Below, piece by piece: positions 38,181 to 49,885 of a stretch of DNA of 64,000 bases. The position numbers and the translations under genes are program-made. Numbering within the stretch: position 1 is the stretch's first letter; every line of letters starts with the position of its first letter. The DNA comes from Auricularia sp. M13. Lineage: Eukaryota; Basidiomycota; Agaricomycetes; Auriculariales; Auriculariaceae. Under the pieces are notes generated by a model. The model saw only the letters and a list, made by a program, of their open reading frames with translations, had not been told where the DNA came from and searched no databases. The stretch is taken from positions 558,001-622,000 of the forward strand of contig CM073195.1 of NCBI GenBank assembly GCA_037042915.1, given 5' to 3'.

Positions 38181-38457
38181 ACCGCCCGCCTTATACGATT
38201 TCTTTGGCTGTTTCTTTACCATCTGTAGACTACTCCAAGCTGAAATGCCAACTGGCATGTTTGAATTCAAGAAGAATTGACTGTTGTGTAAGGACGTCAA
38301 TCCTCGCAACTCGAGGCGCATCGACATGTGTACATCTTACATGCTATCGCACGCTGATAGGATACGCGGGCCACGCAAGCTTTCGAGTCGTGAAGTCAGA
38401 GCGCACGAGGCGAACACGTTGATGGCCCCGGGTTACGCGTCCCTGTTGGGGGAGGCA

Positions 38458-38463
38458 TATAAG
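38458..38463 (+). promoter_or_regulatory. TATA box of the fungalysin gene
   Basis: TATAAG (within CATATAAG), 59 bp before the ATG at 38522. Confidence 0.55.
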
Positions 38464-38521
38464 ACCGCAAGAGCCGGTCGGACTTGACTCAGACTGCTTC
38501 CTCTCCCATTCACCTGGCGAG

Positions 38522-41104
38522 ATGAAGCTCTCAGTATTCTTCGTCCTCGCCGCCCTGCACCTGGCCCAGGGCCACCCCCACCGCAAGACTCTCTCGTTCG
38601 GCCCAGCGCTGACCCATGCGCGGTATGAGACCCAGCCGGTCTCGTCGCTGACCGGCTCGTCCGATAAGGACCCCCGCGCCGTTGCACACGACTTTGTGCG
38701 CTCGCTGTACCCGGCGTCGCCCAGCGTTGAGTGGAAGATCCGGGACGACTCGTACACGGACAAGAACTCGGGCGTGACTCACCTCTATGTCCGCCAATAT
38801 GTCAACGGTCTCGAGGTTGCGGACGGCAACCTCAACCTCAACATCAAGGACGGCCGCGTGCTCTCCTACGGCGACTCGGTGGGTCTACCAGTTAGTTTGC
38901 CTGAATTTATGCTCAATTTTTTCGTGCCAGTTCTACCGCGGACCAGCGCCAGAGATGCCCGAGGCGCTGTCGCATGAGCACACGCATGCGTCATATTGCG
39001 CGCAGCTTGCCGAGCATGCCCTCGCATTCCAGCCCGCGGAGCACTCCCAGCAGGCGCCGTTGACGCCCGAGCGTCCGTCGCATGGCCTGCACCCGACGCT
39101 GGCCGACGTCTACCAGCACAACTGCGAGCGCGTCACGTTCGCCGGTGCCGCCGGCCCGGCGCTGCAGAACGGCTTTCACCTCGACGCCCGCGAGGCCGCC
39201 ATCAGCTTCATGCTGCACGCGACGCCGTCCGAGACGCTTGCGACCGAGATTGTCAACGACTTTGCCGGCCATGTCGGCCGGGTCAGCTCGACGCCCGTCT
39301 CGTCCATACATGGCAACCACTGGGCGGAGGTGCTCGAGGGCGTCCCCGACACCGTCAGCCCCGTCAAGGCCCACCTGGCATACGTCCAGACCCCGTCGGC
39401 CGACGGCACCGGCTCTGAGCTCAACCTCGTTTGGAAGGTGGGTCACGTTGACTTGGTTATCGTATCGTCCCGACAACTGATGCCGCCCTCGCCGCACAGC
39501 TTGAGGTCGAGATGGAGGACAACTGGTACGAGGCCGCCGTCTCGGCGTTTGACTCTTCCGTCATCCTGTCTGTGGCGGACTGGGTCTCCGACTCGCCTCT
39601 GTACCCGGCACCGGCGGGCCCGCTGGCCAAGGATGGCACCCACGTGTACAACGTCTTCCCTTGGGGCGTGAACGACCCCTCAGAGGGCAAGCGCAAGAAG
39701 CTCTCGGTCAAGCCTGACGCCCTTGCCTCGCCGTACGGCTGGCATTCCATTCCCGTCGCCAACGATCCCCTCATGGCCAACAAGCGTGTGGCGTTGGCGC
39801 CTATCCCGCCTAACCCGGTGCTCGTCAACCACTCGACAACCTTCGGCCCCAACGTCTTTGCTCAGGAGAACTGGCAGGGTCGCTCTGCGTGGTTGAACAA
39901 CTTCCGGCCGGAATCGTCGACGGAATGGCCCCAGCTGACCTTCGACTTCCCCTACGACCCGAAGGCAGCTGACGACGGTCTTGAGGAGGCGCAGCAGTGG
40001 ATCAACAACACGGTCACCCAGCTGTTCTACACGAGCAACATGGTCCACGACCTGCTCTACCGGTATGGCTTCGATGAGGTCTCTGGCAACTTCCAGCAGT
40101 ACAACTACGACCGCGGTGGCCAGGAGAATGACGCCGTCATTGCGAACGCACAGGATGGCAGCGGGTACAACAACGCTAACTTTGCCACGCCGCCCGATGG
40201 CCAGAATGGACGCTGCCGCATGTACCTCTGGAACACGGCGACGCCGTACCGCGACGGCGACCTTGAGGCTGGCATTGTCATCCACGAACTCGCTCACGGT
40301 CTCTCTACGCGTCTGACCGGCGGCCCCGCTGACTCGTCGTGCCTTGCGTTCGGCGAGGGCGGCGGTATGGGCGAGGGCTGGGGTGACTTCTTGGCCACGA
40401 TGATCCGTTCGAACGAGAACTACTCGGATTACCCTATGGGCGCTTGGGCGGCCAACACAGAGAAGGGCATCAGGAATTACCCGTACTCCCTGGACTTTGA
40501 GGTCAACCCGTCCACGTACAAGACGCTCGACAAGCCTGGCTACTGGGGTGTTGTACGTATCGTTTGTTCAAGAGGTGGGCACTTGCTAACTAGTGTTGCA
40601 GCACGCTATCGGCGAGGTTTGGGCAGAGATCCTGTGGGTCATTGCTCAGAAGTTCATCAAGAAGCACGGTTACAGCAAGACTCTTTTCCCGCCGCAACCC
40701 AACGCAGATGGTATCGTGCCCGAGGGTGATTTCTACCGCCCGCGCCCGGTCGACAGCAAGGGCATGAAGATTGGCCCGCTGGTGCCCAAGCACGGCAACA
40801 CGCAGATATCCAGCTCGTCTTGAACGGTATGAAGTTGCAACCGTGCCGCCCAGGCTTCTTCGAGGCGCGCGACGCGATCATCCAGGCCGATGAGCTGCTC
40901 ACCGGCGGCGAGAACTTCTGCGAGCTTTGGGAGGGCTTCGCCGAGCGCGGACTGGGCCCGGACGCCACCGTCGTCGGGCGCACGCCGTGGGGTGGAGGCA
41001 TCCGCAAGGACGACTACTCGCTGCCGCTCACCTGCCGCCAACCCGAACCCGAGCTGCCCGAGCCTGAGGATCCGGAGGAGGGCTGGTTTCACATCTGGGC
41101 GTAA
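38522..41104 (+). CDS. Secreted metalloprotease, fungalysin (M36), interrupted by a one-base frameshift
   Basis: Extracellular zinc endopeptidase made as a zymogen. The signal peptide is [17 protein letters not shown]. The propeptide (FTP-type) includes [20 protein letters not shown]. The catalytic domain starts near [14 protein letters not shown] and has HELAHG (His-Glu-x-x-His) with the downstream [14 protein letters not shown], whose Glu is the third zinc ligand. [20 protein letters not shown] is also diagnostic. Introns at about 38.88, 39.44 and 40.55 kb are clean. At 40806-40808 the frame breaks: after KHGNTQ one base is missing, so the literal frame stops at 40823. The family's next segment ([36 protein letters not shown]) continues in another frame to 41104. 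Without it the C-terminal helical part of the catalytic domain is lost. Confidence 0.88.
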
Positions 41105-41297
41105 GAGTCCGTGAGTCTCGCCAGGATAGAGTCGCATTCTCTGCTTTATTTCTCAATGAACACAGTCGGCGTTGTACGATAGCATTGGTTGTGCATGCTT
41201 TGCCAGAGGGGCGATGGCTCTCTGCTTCGGGGCTTGCCTCTGTAACGATTTCCCCTCATTGACACGTTTCTAGCAATACACATTCCATTTACACGGG

Positions 41298-43232
41298 ATG
41301 GAGCTGCCATTGGTTGCCGACGAGACGTGGAGAGCCTGCAGTTTCCAACACCGACGAGTGTTCCCGGACGTCGAGCTGATGAATCCCTCGCCTGGCCGTA
41401 CGACCTCGTCCTCCTCCGGTCGGTATTCGTACCATATACCGCCGCCACCCGGTCAATTCCTCTGCCAGTCCGATCCTCTACCAGAAAATGCTCCGTCTTT
41501 TCCGGCTCGTGCTTGTCAGGCTCTCCAGGACTACCTCGAGTCCTCTGCACAGATTGGCCGAACGATCAATGAAAACCTACGCAATAAAATCAGCATCTTC
41601 TGCGAGACGATGCAGCGCATGTATCACGACGAGGGAAACGCCATGAGCACGGAATTCGCCGCGGAGCTCGACAATTGCGTCTCCTCCATCATCGAAGACA
41701 TGGCTGGTGGTCGCCATACCGTGTCATCGCAGCCGGCAGACCGCAGATACTCTCACACGGGCGGTCGCAATGTGCGCACGGTGTGTCGCGAAGATAACTC
41801 AGTGGTCTCTGCGTATGCTTGGCAGTCATTCGCGCAGCCGAGCGACATGCTAAAGCATGCGGCGGCCTTGTCTGCGCGCTCCTTTGACTTCGTACCCCAA
41901 GCTTATCCTGCCGGCCCTGAGTCTTTTCTTGTCAAGGTAAATGAAGAACGTTCACAATATGAAGGGCTTATTCTAAATCCTTGTAGTTATTCTTGCATAT
42001 GTTCCATTCGTGCCCAAACCGTTTCGGAGAAGGCGCGCGTGTGGGAGTGCTGTTCGACGGAATGCATATCATGTTCGCGGAGCGCTGTATGTTGCGCAAT
42101 TCCTGAATACTCGGAACCTTCTCATGGGGTCCCAGACGAGAACCCTCCGAACCACCACGGCTTGGTGGTATCCAGGCTATATGCATGCATTGATGGCCAA
42201 GAAATCCCTACCATACCTCTTCTTGCCACCCTCACCGCGATGAGCCATCCGGGCGTTGTTATTCCTCCGCCGCCCATCCCGCCACAGCGTCTGCCTTCAA
42301 TCCCGCGTTCGTCACTGGCGTCAAGGCTCGTGGCCCTCGTCGACCTGACCGATTCATCTCCTACTCTTACCAATGGGAGTGACGACCACAAGGCCATTCA
42401 ATCCTTGAACTTGAGCAACAGTTCGGCAACGAAGGCCACGCAGACGTTCAACGTGTGTTCGTTTTCCTGAAGCTTACTGTTCTTCATGCTCATCCGCACG
42501 ATAGACACTTTAATTTATTTCGCTGTTTCTCCCAAACTTCCATCGACCCAGATGCACCAGCAGTTTGCTGCTCGCAATGGATCACCGCTTGCCGGGACAT
42601 CGACCGTTTCAGCAAGCGCTGCGTTGTATCGCGTGCCCGAGAAGGAGGCGCTCCTGTTGGGTCGGCAGCTTCTCCATATGGGCCCTGACACCATATCCTG
42701 GCGGGCACAGCTGGTCGACGGTGGCCCTGGGTTTATTGCTAAGGTCTTTCATGAAGAAGTATCCTCGGCCGGACGGGCAGCCCGAGAGGCCAGAGCAATG
42801 AAGACAGTAGCAATGGATGTGGTGATATTCTGCCCAGTGTGCATGGCCTATTTGCATGGCCAACCTCGGGGGGAGGGTTTGATGAGGGCGGGATGCTATT
42901 GCTTCAGGACGCGGGGGAGGCGTTGGGTGACTCCTTTTCTTCTTTCGAGGTACAGGATCGGTGCGACAGTTGCAAGTTCACTCAGGACGGCGCTCACGTT
43001 CCCCTTTAGGCTGGACGTCTGGAAAATCATGACGAGCTTGCATGAATGTGGCATTCGGCATGGGGATGTTGATCCTCGCCATTTCGCTCGTGGCCATGAT
43101 GGTATTCTGCGTCTGGTGGACCTGGGCAAGGTCGACCTGACTCATCAATGTAAGGGGCCGAGTAGCTGTTACGAGCTCGCCGATCTTCATTCAACACTCT
43201 TTGCTGTTCTCCCGGTCTTACCTCCCGATTAA
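41298..43232 (+). CDS. Kinase-like orphan protein with degenerate active site; frame break
   Basis: The N-terminal half (MELPLVADETWRACSFQHRR...) is unrecognised. It has a helical stretch QALQDYLESSAQIGRTINEN and, after introns, a Pro-rich linker (PPPPIPPQRLPSIPRSS). An intron ending GACCCAG joins to MHQQFAARNGSPLAG. The C-terminal half looks like an Agaricomycete kinase-fold family: FIAKVFHEEVSSAGRAARE, PVCMAYLHGQP, EGGMLLLQDAGEALGDSFSS, VQDRLDVWKIMTSLHECGIR, HGDVDPRHF, ILRLVDLGKVD, CKGPSSCYELADLHSTL. The HGD aspartate is kept, but the usual Asn is His and DFG is DLG. Between LHGQPR and FDEGG the frame shifts in a G6 run (42868-42873); one more G would restore it. Exon structure is approximate; activity is doubtful. 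Confidence 0.6.
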
Positions 43233-43528
43233 TTCGTTCTTGCCAAATGTATGAGCAGGTATCTGTATGTCCAGTGTAATAAGCTGACTTCAATGTATCG
43301 GTTTTCGTATCTTAAGGATGGACCGCGATAGTTCCAACAGCTTGCGATGCAACCTTTCCTGTATTCCAGTCCCACAGAACAATGAGGATTTCCGCGGAGA
43401 CCTGATTTTGGCCAAATATTTGTCGCAGGATTGCCATGAGCGTCCGGTCCGGCGTACACAATCTATCACGAGTTCGCCGTTGTCTGCACGCGCGGAGACC
43501 GTACAATTCCAAGAGGTGTCTTTCAGAA

Positions 43529-44556
43529 ATGTCCAGCACGAAGAAGACACCACAGGAACCACGCCTTTCCGCCAGCATTGTATTGATCAACCCTGCGAAC
43601 GAGGTAGGCGCTTTGAGCGTTGTCTATCCTTGAACATTATGTTCTGACCTATTGCAGATCCTCCTTGTTGAACGCAAGGCCAATGCCAGTTCATTTGCGG
43701 GCATGCATGTATGTCATTGGTAGTATATCCTTATGGATAATTGCTGCCTGACAAGCCGCCGCAGGTCTTCCCAGGCGGCAATTTTGACCCAAGACAGGAC
43801 CGTAACCTAAACGATTGCGCCATTCGCGAACTGTTCGAGGAGACAGGCTTCATGCTTTGCAGGCGCACTCCTCAATCGCCGGCCATTACTCGCGACGCTC
43901 TTGAATCCGCACGCAAAGAGGTGCACGCCCAGCGCACTACTTTCTCGCAGGTTCGCGCAGATCTTGCAGTCTCCTCGGACGGAATCGACCTTCTTCCACT
44001 GTCACAATGGATTACGCCCCCAACAGCCCCGCGCCGGTTCCACGCGCACTTCTTTGCCGTTCTGCTCGACGAGCGGCTGGACAACGACCCCGTTCTGCAC
44101 GTCATTGCCCCCGGAGGGGATGACGGCGCAGAGGTTGTGCGTGCTCATTGGACCACACCGCACGCTGCTCTGGCAGCGCAGCGAGACGGTTCGGCGATGC
44201 TTATGCCGCCTCAATACTACATTTTATCACTCCTGGCACGCGTGTTCCCCGCGAATGCGTCTAGGAGCTCAGCGCAGGAGAATCTGCTGCGTGCCATATC
44301 GCGTGGACCGTTTGGTCAACGAGTCTTCAACCCTCGCGCGGCTAAACCTCTCGACGATGGGCGGGCCATCCTAACCTACGAGGACGACGAGCTCCGCGGT
44401 GGTGTTCAGGGAGCACGGCATAGATCTGTAGTCAGGTTCGGCAAGGGCGGGGTGAGTGTATATGTTGTTCAATCTCAAGCTGCTGACGATGAGCAGATAG
44501 TTACTCAGATCGATCTCGAGTGCAATGTGGAATGTTACGGGCGTAGCTTTGCCTGA
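43529..44556 (+). CDS. Nudix hydrolase, NUDT19-like
   Basis: Hydrolyses a nucleoside diphosphate linked to another group; NUDT19-type members act on CoA derivatives, often in peroxisomes. Start MSSTKKTPQEPRLSASIVLI. Introns split off ILLVERKANASSFAGMH and VFPGGNFDP. The Nudix box is interrupted as in NUDT19: GGNFDPRQDRNLNDCAIREL then FEETGF, keeping the REL-x-EE metal ligands. HAHFFAVLLDERLDND and PPQYYILSLLARVFP follow. The last annotated intron (44452-44496) is 45 nt, begins GTGAGT, ends GAGCAG and has no stop, so both spliced and retained forms stay in frame to the same end, GRSFA. No clear peroxisomal SKL-type end is seen. Confidence 0.85.
44452..44496 (+). other. Phase-neutral optional intron in the Nudix gene
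   Basis: 45 nt, donor GTGAGT, CTGAC branch-like site, acceptor GAGCAG, and no in-frame stop. Retention would add 15 residues (VSVYVVQSQAADDEQ). Confidence 0.5.
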
Positions 44557-46943
44557 AACGAGCAAGTTGTAGGTTGCTACTTACAGTTTTCCGCGATCAC
44601 GAACATGGTTGGCACGTGTAATTGTAAGTAAAGGATGGAACTTGTACGAGGATACATCGGGATAGGCAACATCTGAAGTCCCAGGACCTCATGGTTGCGG
44701 ATGCCGTAGTCGCATAATGAATCTGATTGAAGTGAGCAAAAAAAAGACCTGTAGATGAGTCAAGAAACCAGGCCATAGCTTTTGCCGGTACTTCAGAACT
44801 AACGCAGCTGCGCGAGTCCGAACAGCAATGCCCCAGTAGTTGAGTAGGCTCGCAAAAAAAATACAGGTGGGCTCGCAGCCCCTGTGTAATTTGTAGAACG
44901 ACCTTGGTGCTTTCGGCTCTTCTAGAGTTAACCTTGTAAGCTCCCTGGGTAGAAGTATCCGGCGGTCAGAGATTGCTCAGGGAGATGGGCGTAGCGCGCG
45001 TCCTAAAAGCCGACACTTTGTTCAGCATTGCATGTCTGCATCACAGAGCACCTCGGTCGCAGAATAATAATACCATGCCTGGCAGAGGAGCCCCGCCGAC
45101 GCGAGATTGCACAAGCTCCTACAAAGAAGAGTAGAAAACCATAAGAAAGCGGAGCCGTGTCCAAGCCGCGAGATGAATAGTACGCAGGAGGAAAGCTAAG
45201 CCGGCCGCAATGACCAGGTACCAAATGCCTATGTAATGCGAACCACGCAAACAAGGTCCTGCTATAGGTTATATGGGACGGTAGAGAAAAGGCACAAGCC
45301 CCGGATGCAGTGAGTCAGGAGCATATACATAGTCTTGCAAAGCACTGCGTAAAGGCCGTTGCAAGGGGCGCGGGAGCAAGCGCGAACTCCGATTCTCTTC
45401 CTCTCGGACTCTCGCGCTACCTCCCGCGCTGCTGCTTTCTTCTTTCTGGATCTACCTTCGCGATATGTTGGCTATGGTAGCTGAAGGCTCTTTGTGCTCC
45501 GCGCCGCTACTCAGTCAGAGGTCACCATTCGCAAGGCCCTGAACACTGTACCCCTGAGTGCAGGAGGCCTGAATACGCGGTTACCGGCCAAGCTTTGTAG
45601 GTCGACAAGGCCTGTGCAGTTCCAGTGGCCATCCAAGTGGCTCTTCCTGGGATCCAGGCGTGGCTTGTGGAAGCCCAGCGGCGGGCAACGCTGGCGCGGC
45701 AGCCGAACAGGGCTTTCAGCGTCGCCACGGCTCGGCTACGCCATCCTTGCTTAAAGGCGCGTGCTCTCCATTATGACGGTCTGAAAATGCGCGCTGGGGC
45801 ATACAAACGATTTTGGCATTGCGTGCTGGGGCGGCATGCGAAATATTGCGCACAGGCAACGACATATTCATCGGGGTTCATAGCATCGCGCGCTGGGGCG
45901 GCGTTTGGCTTTTATTCGCGGCGCGACCTCTTGGCGTGCACGCCGTGTGGCTTCTGGCGCATGTTCGTCTCATATCGAGCTTGTTTTTGATGGCAACGCG
46001 CGTTGGCTATGGCGGCTGTCCGCGGCGCTCTTGAGCGGCGGCTCCTTGGCGCACGCTGGAGTGGCGCAGGTCGTCGGACAGTGGTCGTGACCCGCTATCA
46101 TGCGGCCTGTGTAGTTGGCAGTGCAAGGTCGTCGGGGTCTCGTACGGCCGAGTGCAACTCGTGCGCATAGCATGTGGCTCTTGTCTGTGGCACACTGGAG
46201 CGGCGACTTGACGTGCACGCTAGGGCGGCATTTAGAACGTTGCGCGCACTTGTGGCAACAAGCTTGCGGCAGGCAACGTGCACTGGCGCCATATCCCTGG
46301 ACACGGTCTACAGTAGCTCTGCGTTTTTGCAGACCGCCTTCTACCTCTTGCTCTGGCGTCGTGGAGCTTCCGTGCGGCTGGACTAGCTCGTGCACAACTT
46401 GTCTGGCCGATGTCGATGTGCGCACCTTTAGCACATTGCGAACGTCACGCCGTCGACGGTCGCTCCAATGCTATCCTCGCCGTCACTCACACACGCCTTG
46501 CACCACACGTGTGGTGGATACGCGCTGCCGAATACAGTATCAGAGATTTGCGAGGTCGCTCGGTGTGCACGGTCGTGTTCGATTGATAGTTGCAGCCCAC
46601 TTGGGATAGGTCGTCTCGGGATCCGACGGTTGGTGGGCCGCTATGGGTTGATGGATCCCGATACCGCTTCACGCTCGAAGGCTCTCGTTGCCGTGTCTCA
46701 GCACCGCGTAGGTCGGGCTCATGGTTCTGCTAGGAATTCAGGCCGAACCCAAGTGTTTACCTCGGGCTTCCTCCGAGTCAGCAAGCGGAACTCCTATCGG
46801 CGGCGGCACGAAGCCTTCTACCCTTGTGGCAAACCATTAAACGCATCGTTGTTAAGCGTTGCAAAAGCAGAATCCCGGCCATCATTTCCCTCTCATCATG
46901 CATGATGGGAGGAGCCTTCCACGAAAACAAGAGGCAAAAACCA
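44557..46943. other. 2.4 kb gene-poor region
   Basis: No gene recognised. The first 0.9 kb is unremarkable, with short A-runs. From about 45.6 to 46.3 kb a degenerate GC-rich repeat is visible (listed separately). Frames such as 45625-45990 plus look like repeat translations, not proteins. Confidence 0.5.
45787..46262 (+). repeat. Degenerate repeat family, core GCRYGCTGGGGCGGC
   Basis: Variants of the core occur near 45790, 45820, 45888, 46050, 46188 and 46215. Two of them share a longer tail: the copies at about 45826 and 46219 continue GGCATGCGAAATATTGCGCA and GGCATTTAGAACGTTGCGCG, each followed by a GGCAACRA-type end. The copies are diverged and unevenly spaced, as in an old satellite or decayed element. 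Confidence 0.55.
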
Positions 46944-47037
46944 TGAGCCCTGCAGGATTTGAACCTACGACCTTGTGGAAGTCCCAGATCACATGACCAG
47001 GAGGTCACGTCTAGCGCGATTACTACGGATTAGGCCC
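46944..47037 (-). tRNA. tRNA-like sequence, probably a degenerate tRNA
   Basis: Read on the minus strand, the 3' half is clearly tRNA-like: T arm GTAGG-TTCAAAT-CCTGC, then AGGGCTC and an unpaired A. The 5' candidate GGGCCTA pairs only partly (two wobbles, one mismatch). I find no good D arm and no clean seven-base anticodon loop. The stretch TTCCACAAGGTCG before the T arm is identical in the tRNA at 63161, so the two are related. A pseudogene is more likely than a working tRNA. Confidence 0.35.
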
Positions 47038-47376
47038 AGAGAGAGGCTAACCCCTGACTACTGCGTGCGGGAGTCAGGGGCCACAGATGTCCAGCTGTTT
47101 GCAAGTTGCAATGCCATGTTCCCACTTACTGTGAGGGCTCGGTGAAGCGGAGCGCGAGGTCGGATCCGAGCCCACACGTCGGGGCTATGCGGGCGAAACG
47201 TAGCAATTGCGAAGGATGAATGGGCGTTGATTCCGTAGCGTAGCAGTAAGTACATGACGAAGCCTATATACTTGTGATCGGCAGTGGATTCGGAAGGGAT
47301 TCGGACCTCGCGTCCTCACACTTACTGCCAAAGGTAGTGGGAATCTCCGGCGCAGTGTTGTCGCTTCCTGCCATTG

Positions 47377-48913
47377 ATGTCGACCCGCACGCTTCAAGAC
47401 TATCTCGTTATTCTCCGCGAGCTCGGTGCGAGGGTTGCAAACATCAACGAGGACGATGCCTTTGAACACAGCAACGACCTTGTGGCCCTGCGGCAAGAAG
47501 TTGCCCATCTGCTCGACGATGTCTTTGTGCACGACCGCAACAGTCTCCGCGAGGACTTGAAAGCCTTGCTCCACCACATCCGCCAACAGGGTGGCATTGA
47601 GCTCGACGAAGACCTCAAGCGCGACGCTTCAGAACTCTTGGCGATGGACAACGACAAGCCCGTGTCCATGCTCGATCTCATTCAGCAAGTTGCGGATTCC
47701 CTGGATGACAACACCGTCGCCGGATTGTCCAAACCGCACAAGAAGTGTTTGTTCGATGCTGCTGCTCAGATCAAGAAAGCCATCCGCACGTCAGCTCCCA
47801 AGGTGCGTGCGAATGACTTGAAAATTGTTGCATGTAGCTCAAGCTTGGCGACAGGAAGACTCACCGACGCCGCCGCCCGCCATCGATGCCGCCATGACCC
47901 CACAAGAGACTGTGATTTATCTTGTGGGTAATACCGCGGACACACACAAAGTCAAGTTGGCTGCTGCGCTGCAAGCAGCTCGGCGCGGTGTCGAATTTGC
48001 CAACCTTGACTGCTGGGTATGATTATTTCACGTCTCTGCCCGCCACCATGCTCGTTGATTAAATAATTGCCGCATTCGACAGAAAACGGTCTGCCGACAG
48101 CTGGCTCCCAAGTGGGCCTCTCTCATCAAGGATGTCAAGCAACTGCAAGATACACCGGTCGACCTCGAACAAGATGATGTACTCGGGAAATGGGCCCAAG
48201 TCAACAAGGTATGGTCTCTTGGTCACGACAAGCGAGAAATACATCCTCGAATTCATCATTTTATCCTCCCCCACAGCTTGTCTTCATCAGTCAGAGCAAG
48301 GCCGACGGCGCAGACTTTGCGACTAGCTGGTTAACCAAGATTCTTGCTTGGCGCTTTTCCAAAGCCTGGACAAACATGGAAGTCCATTCGAATGGCTCAA
48401 ATCGTTTCTGCACCAAGCTGCATGAGCGCTGCTACATGGCCACTACCCACGAGTTTGACGGTCTTGCGCTCAAGGACGCCCACGAGCTTCTTGCGACAGA
48501 AAAGCACCAGAATGCTCTCCCAAGTTTCATCAGAAAGCAGCAAAAGCTCATGACCACTCAAGGGCTCCTCGTCAAGGTCGTCTCCCAGGTGCCCCGCCCT
48601 CCATCATATTTATTTCTCAATAATAACCGTTTCACGCCAGCTCGGGTTCATGGTGATGCTGGATCCACGCTGGAGTCTGACGAGCTTGTCAGGAACTCGT
48701 ACCAACTATGTCACACAGGCCTCCGAACTTGCGCAAGAGCTCGACAACCAATATCAGCAGAGCGGCACACATCCCCTCAGCGATACACAGGAGGGTGTTG
48801 TGCAAGCTTGGCTGTCCATGGCTGTCATCTACGGCGGCGACACGCTTGCCGAGCTTGTTGACGAGTTTGTAGACGATGCCGCCCCGGACATGTCCTTTGT
48901 GCCGTGGAACTGA
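47377..48913 (+). CDS. Unrecognised alpha-helical protein
   Basis: Start MSTRTLQDYLVILRELGARV. The N-terminal ~145 residues are amphipathic helices (EVAHLLDDVFVHDRNSLRED, LKALLHHIRQQGGIELDEDL, SMLDLIQQVADSLDDNTVAG). An intron of 54 nt with donor GTGCGT joins SAPK to EDSPTPPPAIDAAM, then TPQETVIYLVGNTADTHKVK. A second conserved-looking part has QLAPKWASLIKDVKQLQDTP, LVFISQSKADGADFATSWLT and MVMLDPRWSLTSLSGTRTNY. It ends DMSFVPWN. Several introns of about 55 nt with good signals make it a real gene. No catalytic motif or membrane segment is visible and I cannot place it in a family. Confidence 0.65.
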
Positions 48914-49140
48914 AAATTATGCAGCTCAAAATAAACCCCGTTATTGTGTCTCACCGGCTTACTTCTCATTCGTACCTTAGTGCTCTCGCAACCGCGACCG
49001 CGCTGCTGCTTTCATGCCCGCTCCGCTGGCTGCCGCCCACCTCCGTATTTGCTTCGCTCGTCGCTGCACACTTGCCTTCATGCTCGCCGTGTCCGCTCCG
49101 CTCGCTGTGTTCTCTAACGCTCACACGCCCTCACTCACAG

Positions 49141-49254
49141 GCCCGGCGCATACGGCTGGCTCATCGCGGGCATCATCGGCGACACGATCATCAGCCTGTC
49201 CATGTACTACTACCTGCGCCTCAAGACGCGCGACACGCCCTCCCCGTCCAAAAC
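49141..49254 (+). pseudogene. Stranded exon of a fungal multi-pass membrane protein (DUF6534-like)
   Basis: Between an AG acceptor (CTCACTCACAG) and a GTGCGT donor lies one exon reading AYGWLIAGIIGDTIISLSMY then YYLRLKTRDTPSPSKT. This is the membrane helix plus basic loop typical of Agaricomycete DUF6534-type integral membrane proteins. No matching exon follows on this strand and none precedes it. The exon ends in phase 2 (AC before the donor). The expected continuation is found at 53698 on the opposite strand and begins in the complementary phase. Confidence 0.5.
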
Positions 49255-49885
49255 GTGCGTCCTATTGCGCCGCAGCTGGACGCTAGTGTGGAGTCGACGA
49301 TTGTGCACCCGGCGTGCAAGCTCAAGCGGCGCTATGACGTGCTCCTCGGCGTTGGCAAGAGCGCGTTCTTGCGCTCACCTGCGCTCACGGTACGCCATCA
49401 CAGCCGTTGACCCATCTGAACAATCTGTTCGGTATCTCGTACGTCTGGGCGCGTTCAAGCCCGGCCAAAAGTGACGCTGACATTTACTCTGTAGACGCCG
49501 AATAGACGACGCCGACGTGCGCGACCGCTAGCAGCAGCAGCTGTCGCTGTAGGAGCAGGCGCGGCCGAACATGGCGGGCAGCAGCACGGGCAGGCGCCGC
49601 AAGAGCCGGCGCACCAGTGACCACGCTGCTGCCCGGCTCTCTCAAGTCCCCGCCCCGGCACCGCGACAACCAACACTGGCACCTCCAGCAGACGACGAGC
49701 CCCGAGGCGCTGCGCAAGTCCATGGCTGTGAGAACATGCAGAAACTGTAGGCACGGAACGCATATTTCTCTTACTGGAAACAGTTTGGGTTTACTGTAAA
49801 TTTGGAAGTTGCAGTGTAAAAAAAACTCTACTGTAAAATAGCTCCTGGGCAGCCATTCATTGCACGTTAGCAAACACTGTCAATT
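49255..49885. other. No gene seen; possible left inversion breakpoint
   Basis: The frames here are short and unsupported. If the inversion proposed under findings is right, its left breakpoint lies in the first bases of this stretch. A-rich patches (GTAAAAAAAACTC, ACTGTAAA) lie near 49.8 kb. Confidence 0.4.

Noticed and set aside
45625-46609. Plus-strand frames in the repeat region.
   Set aside because: They follow the degenerate repeats and show no protein-like conservation or intron signals.
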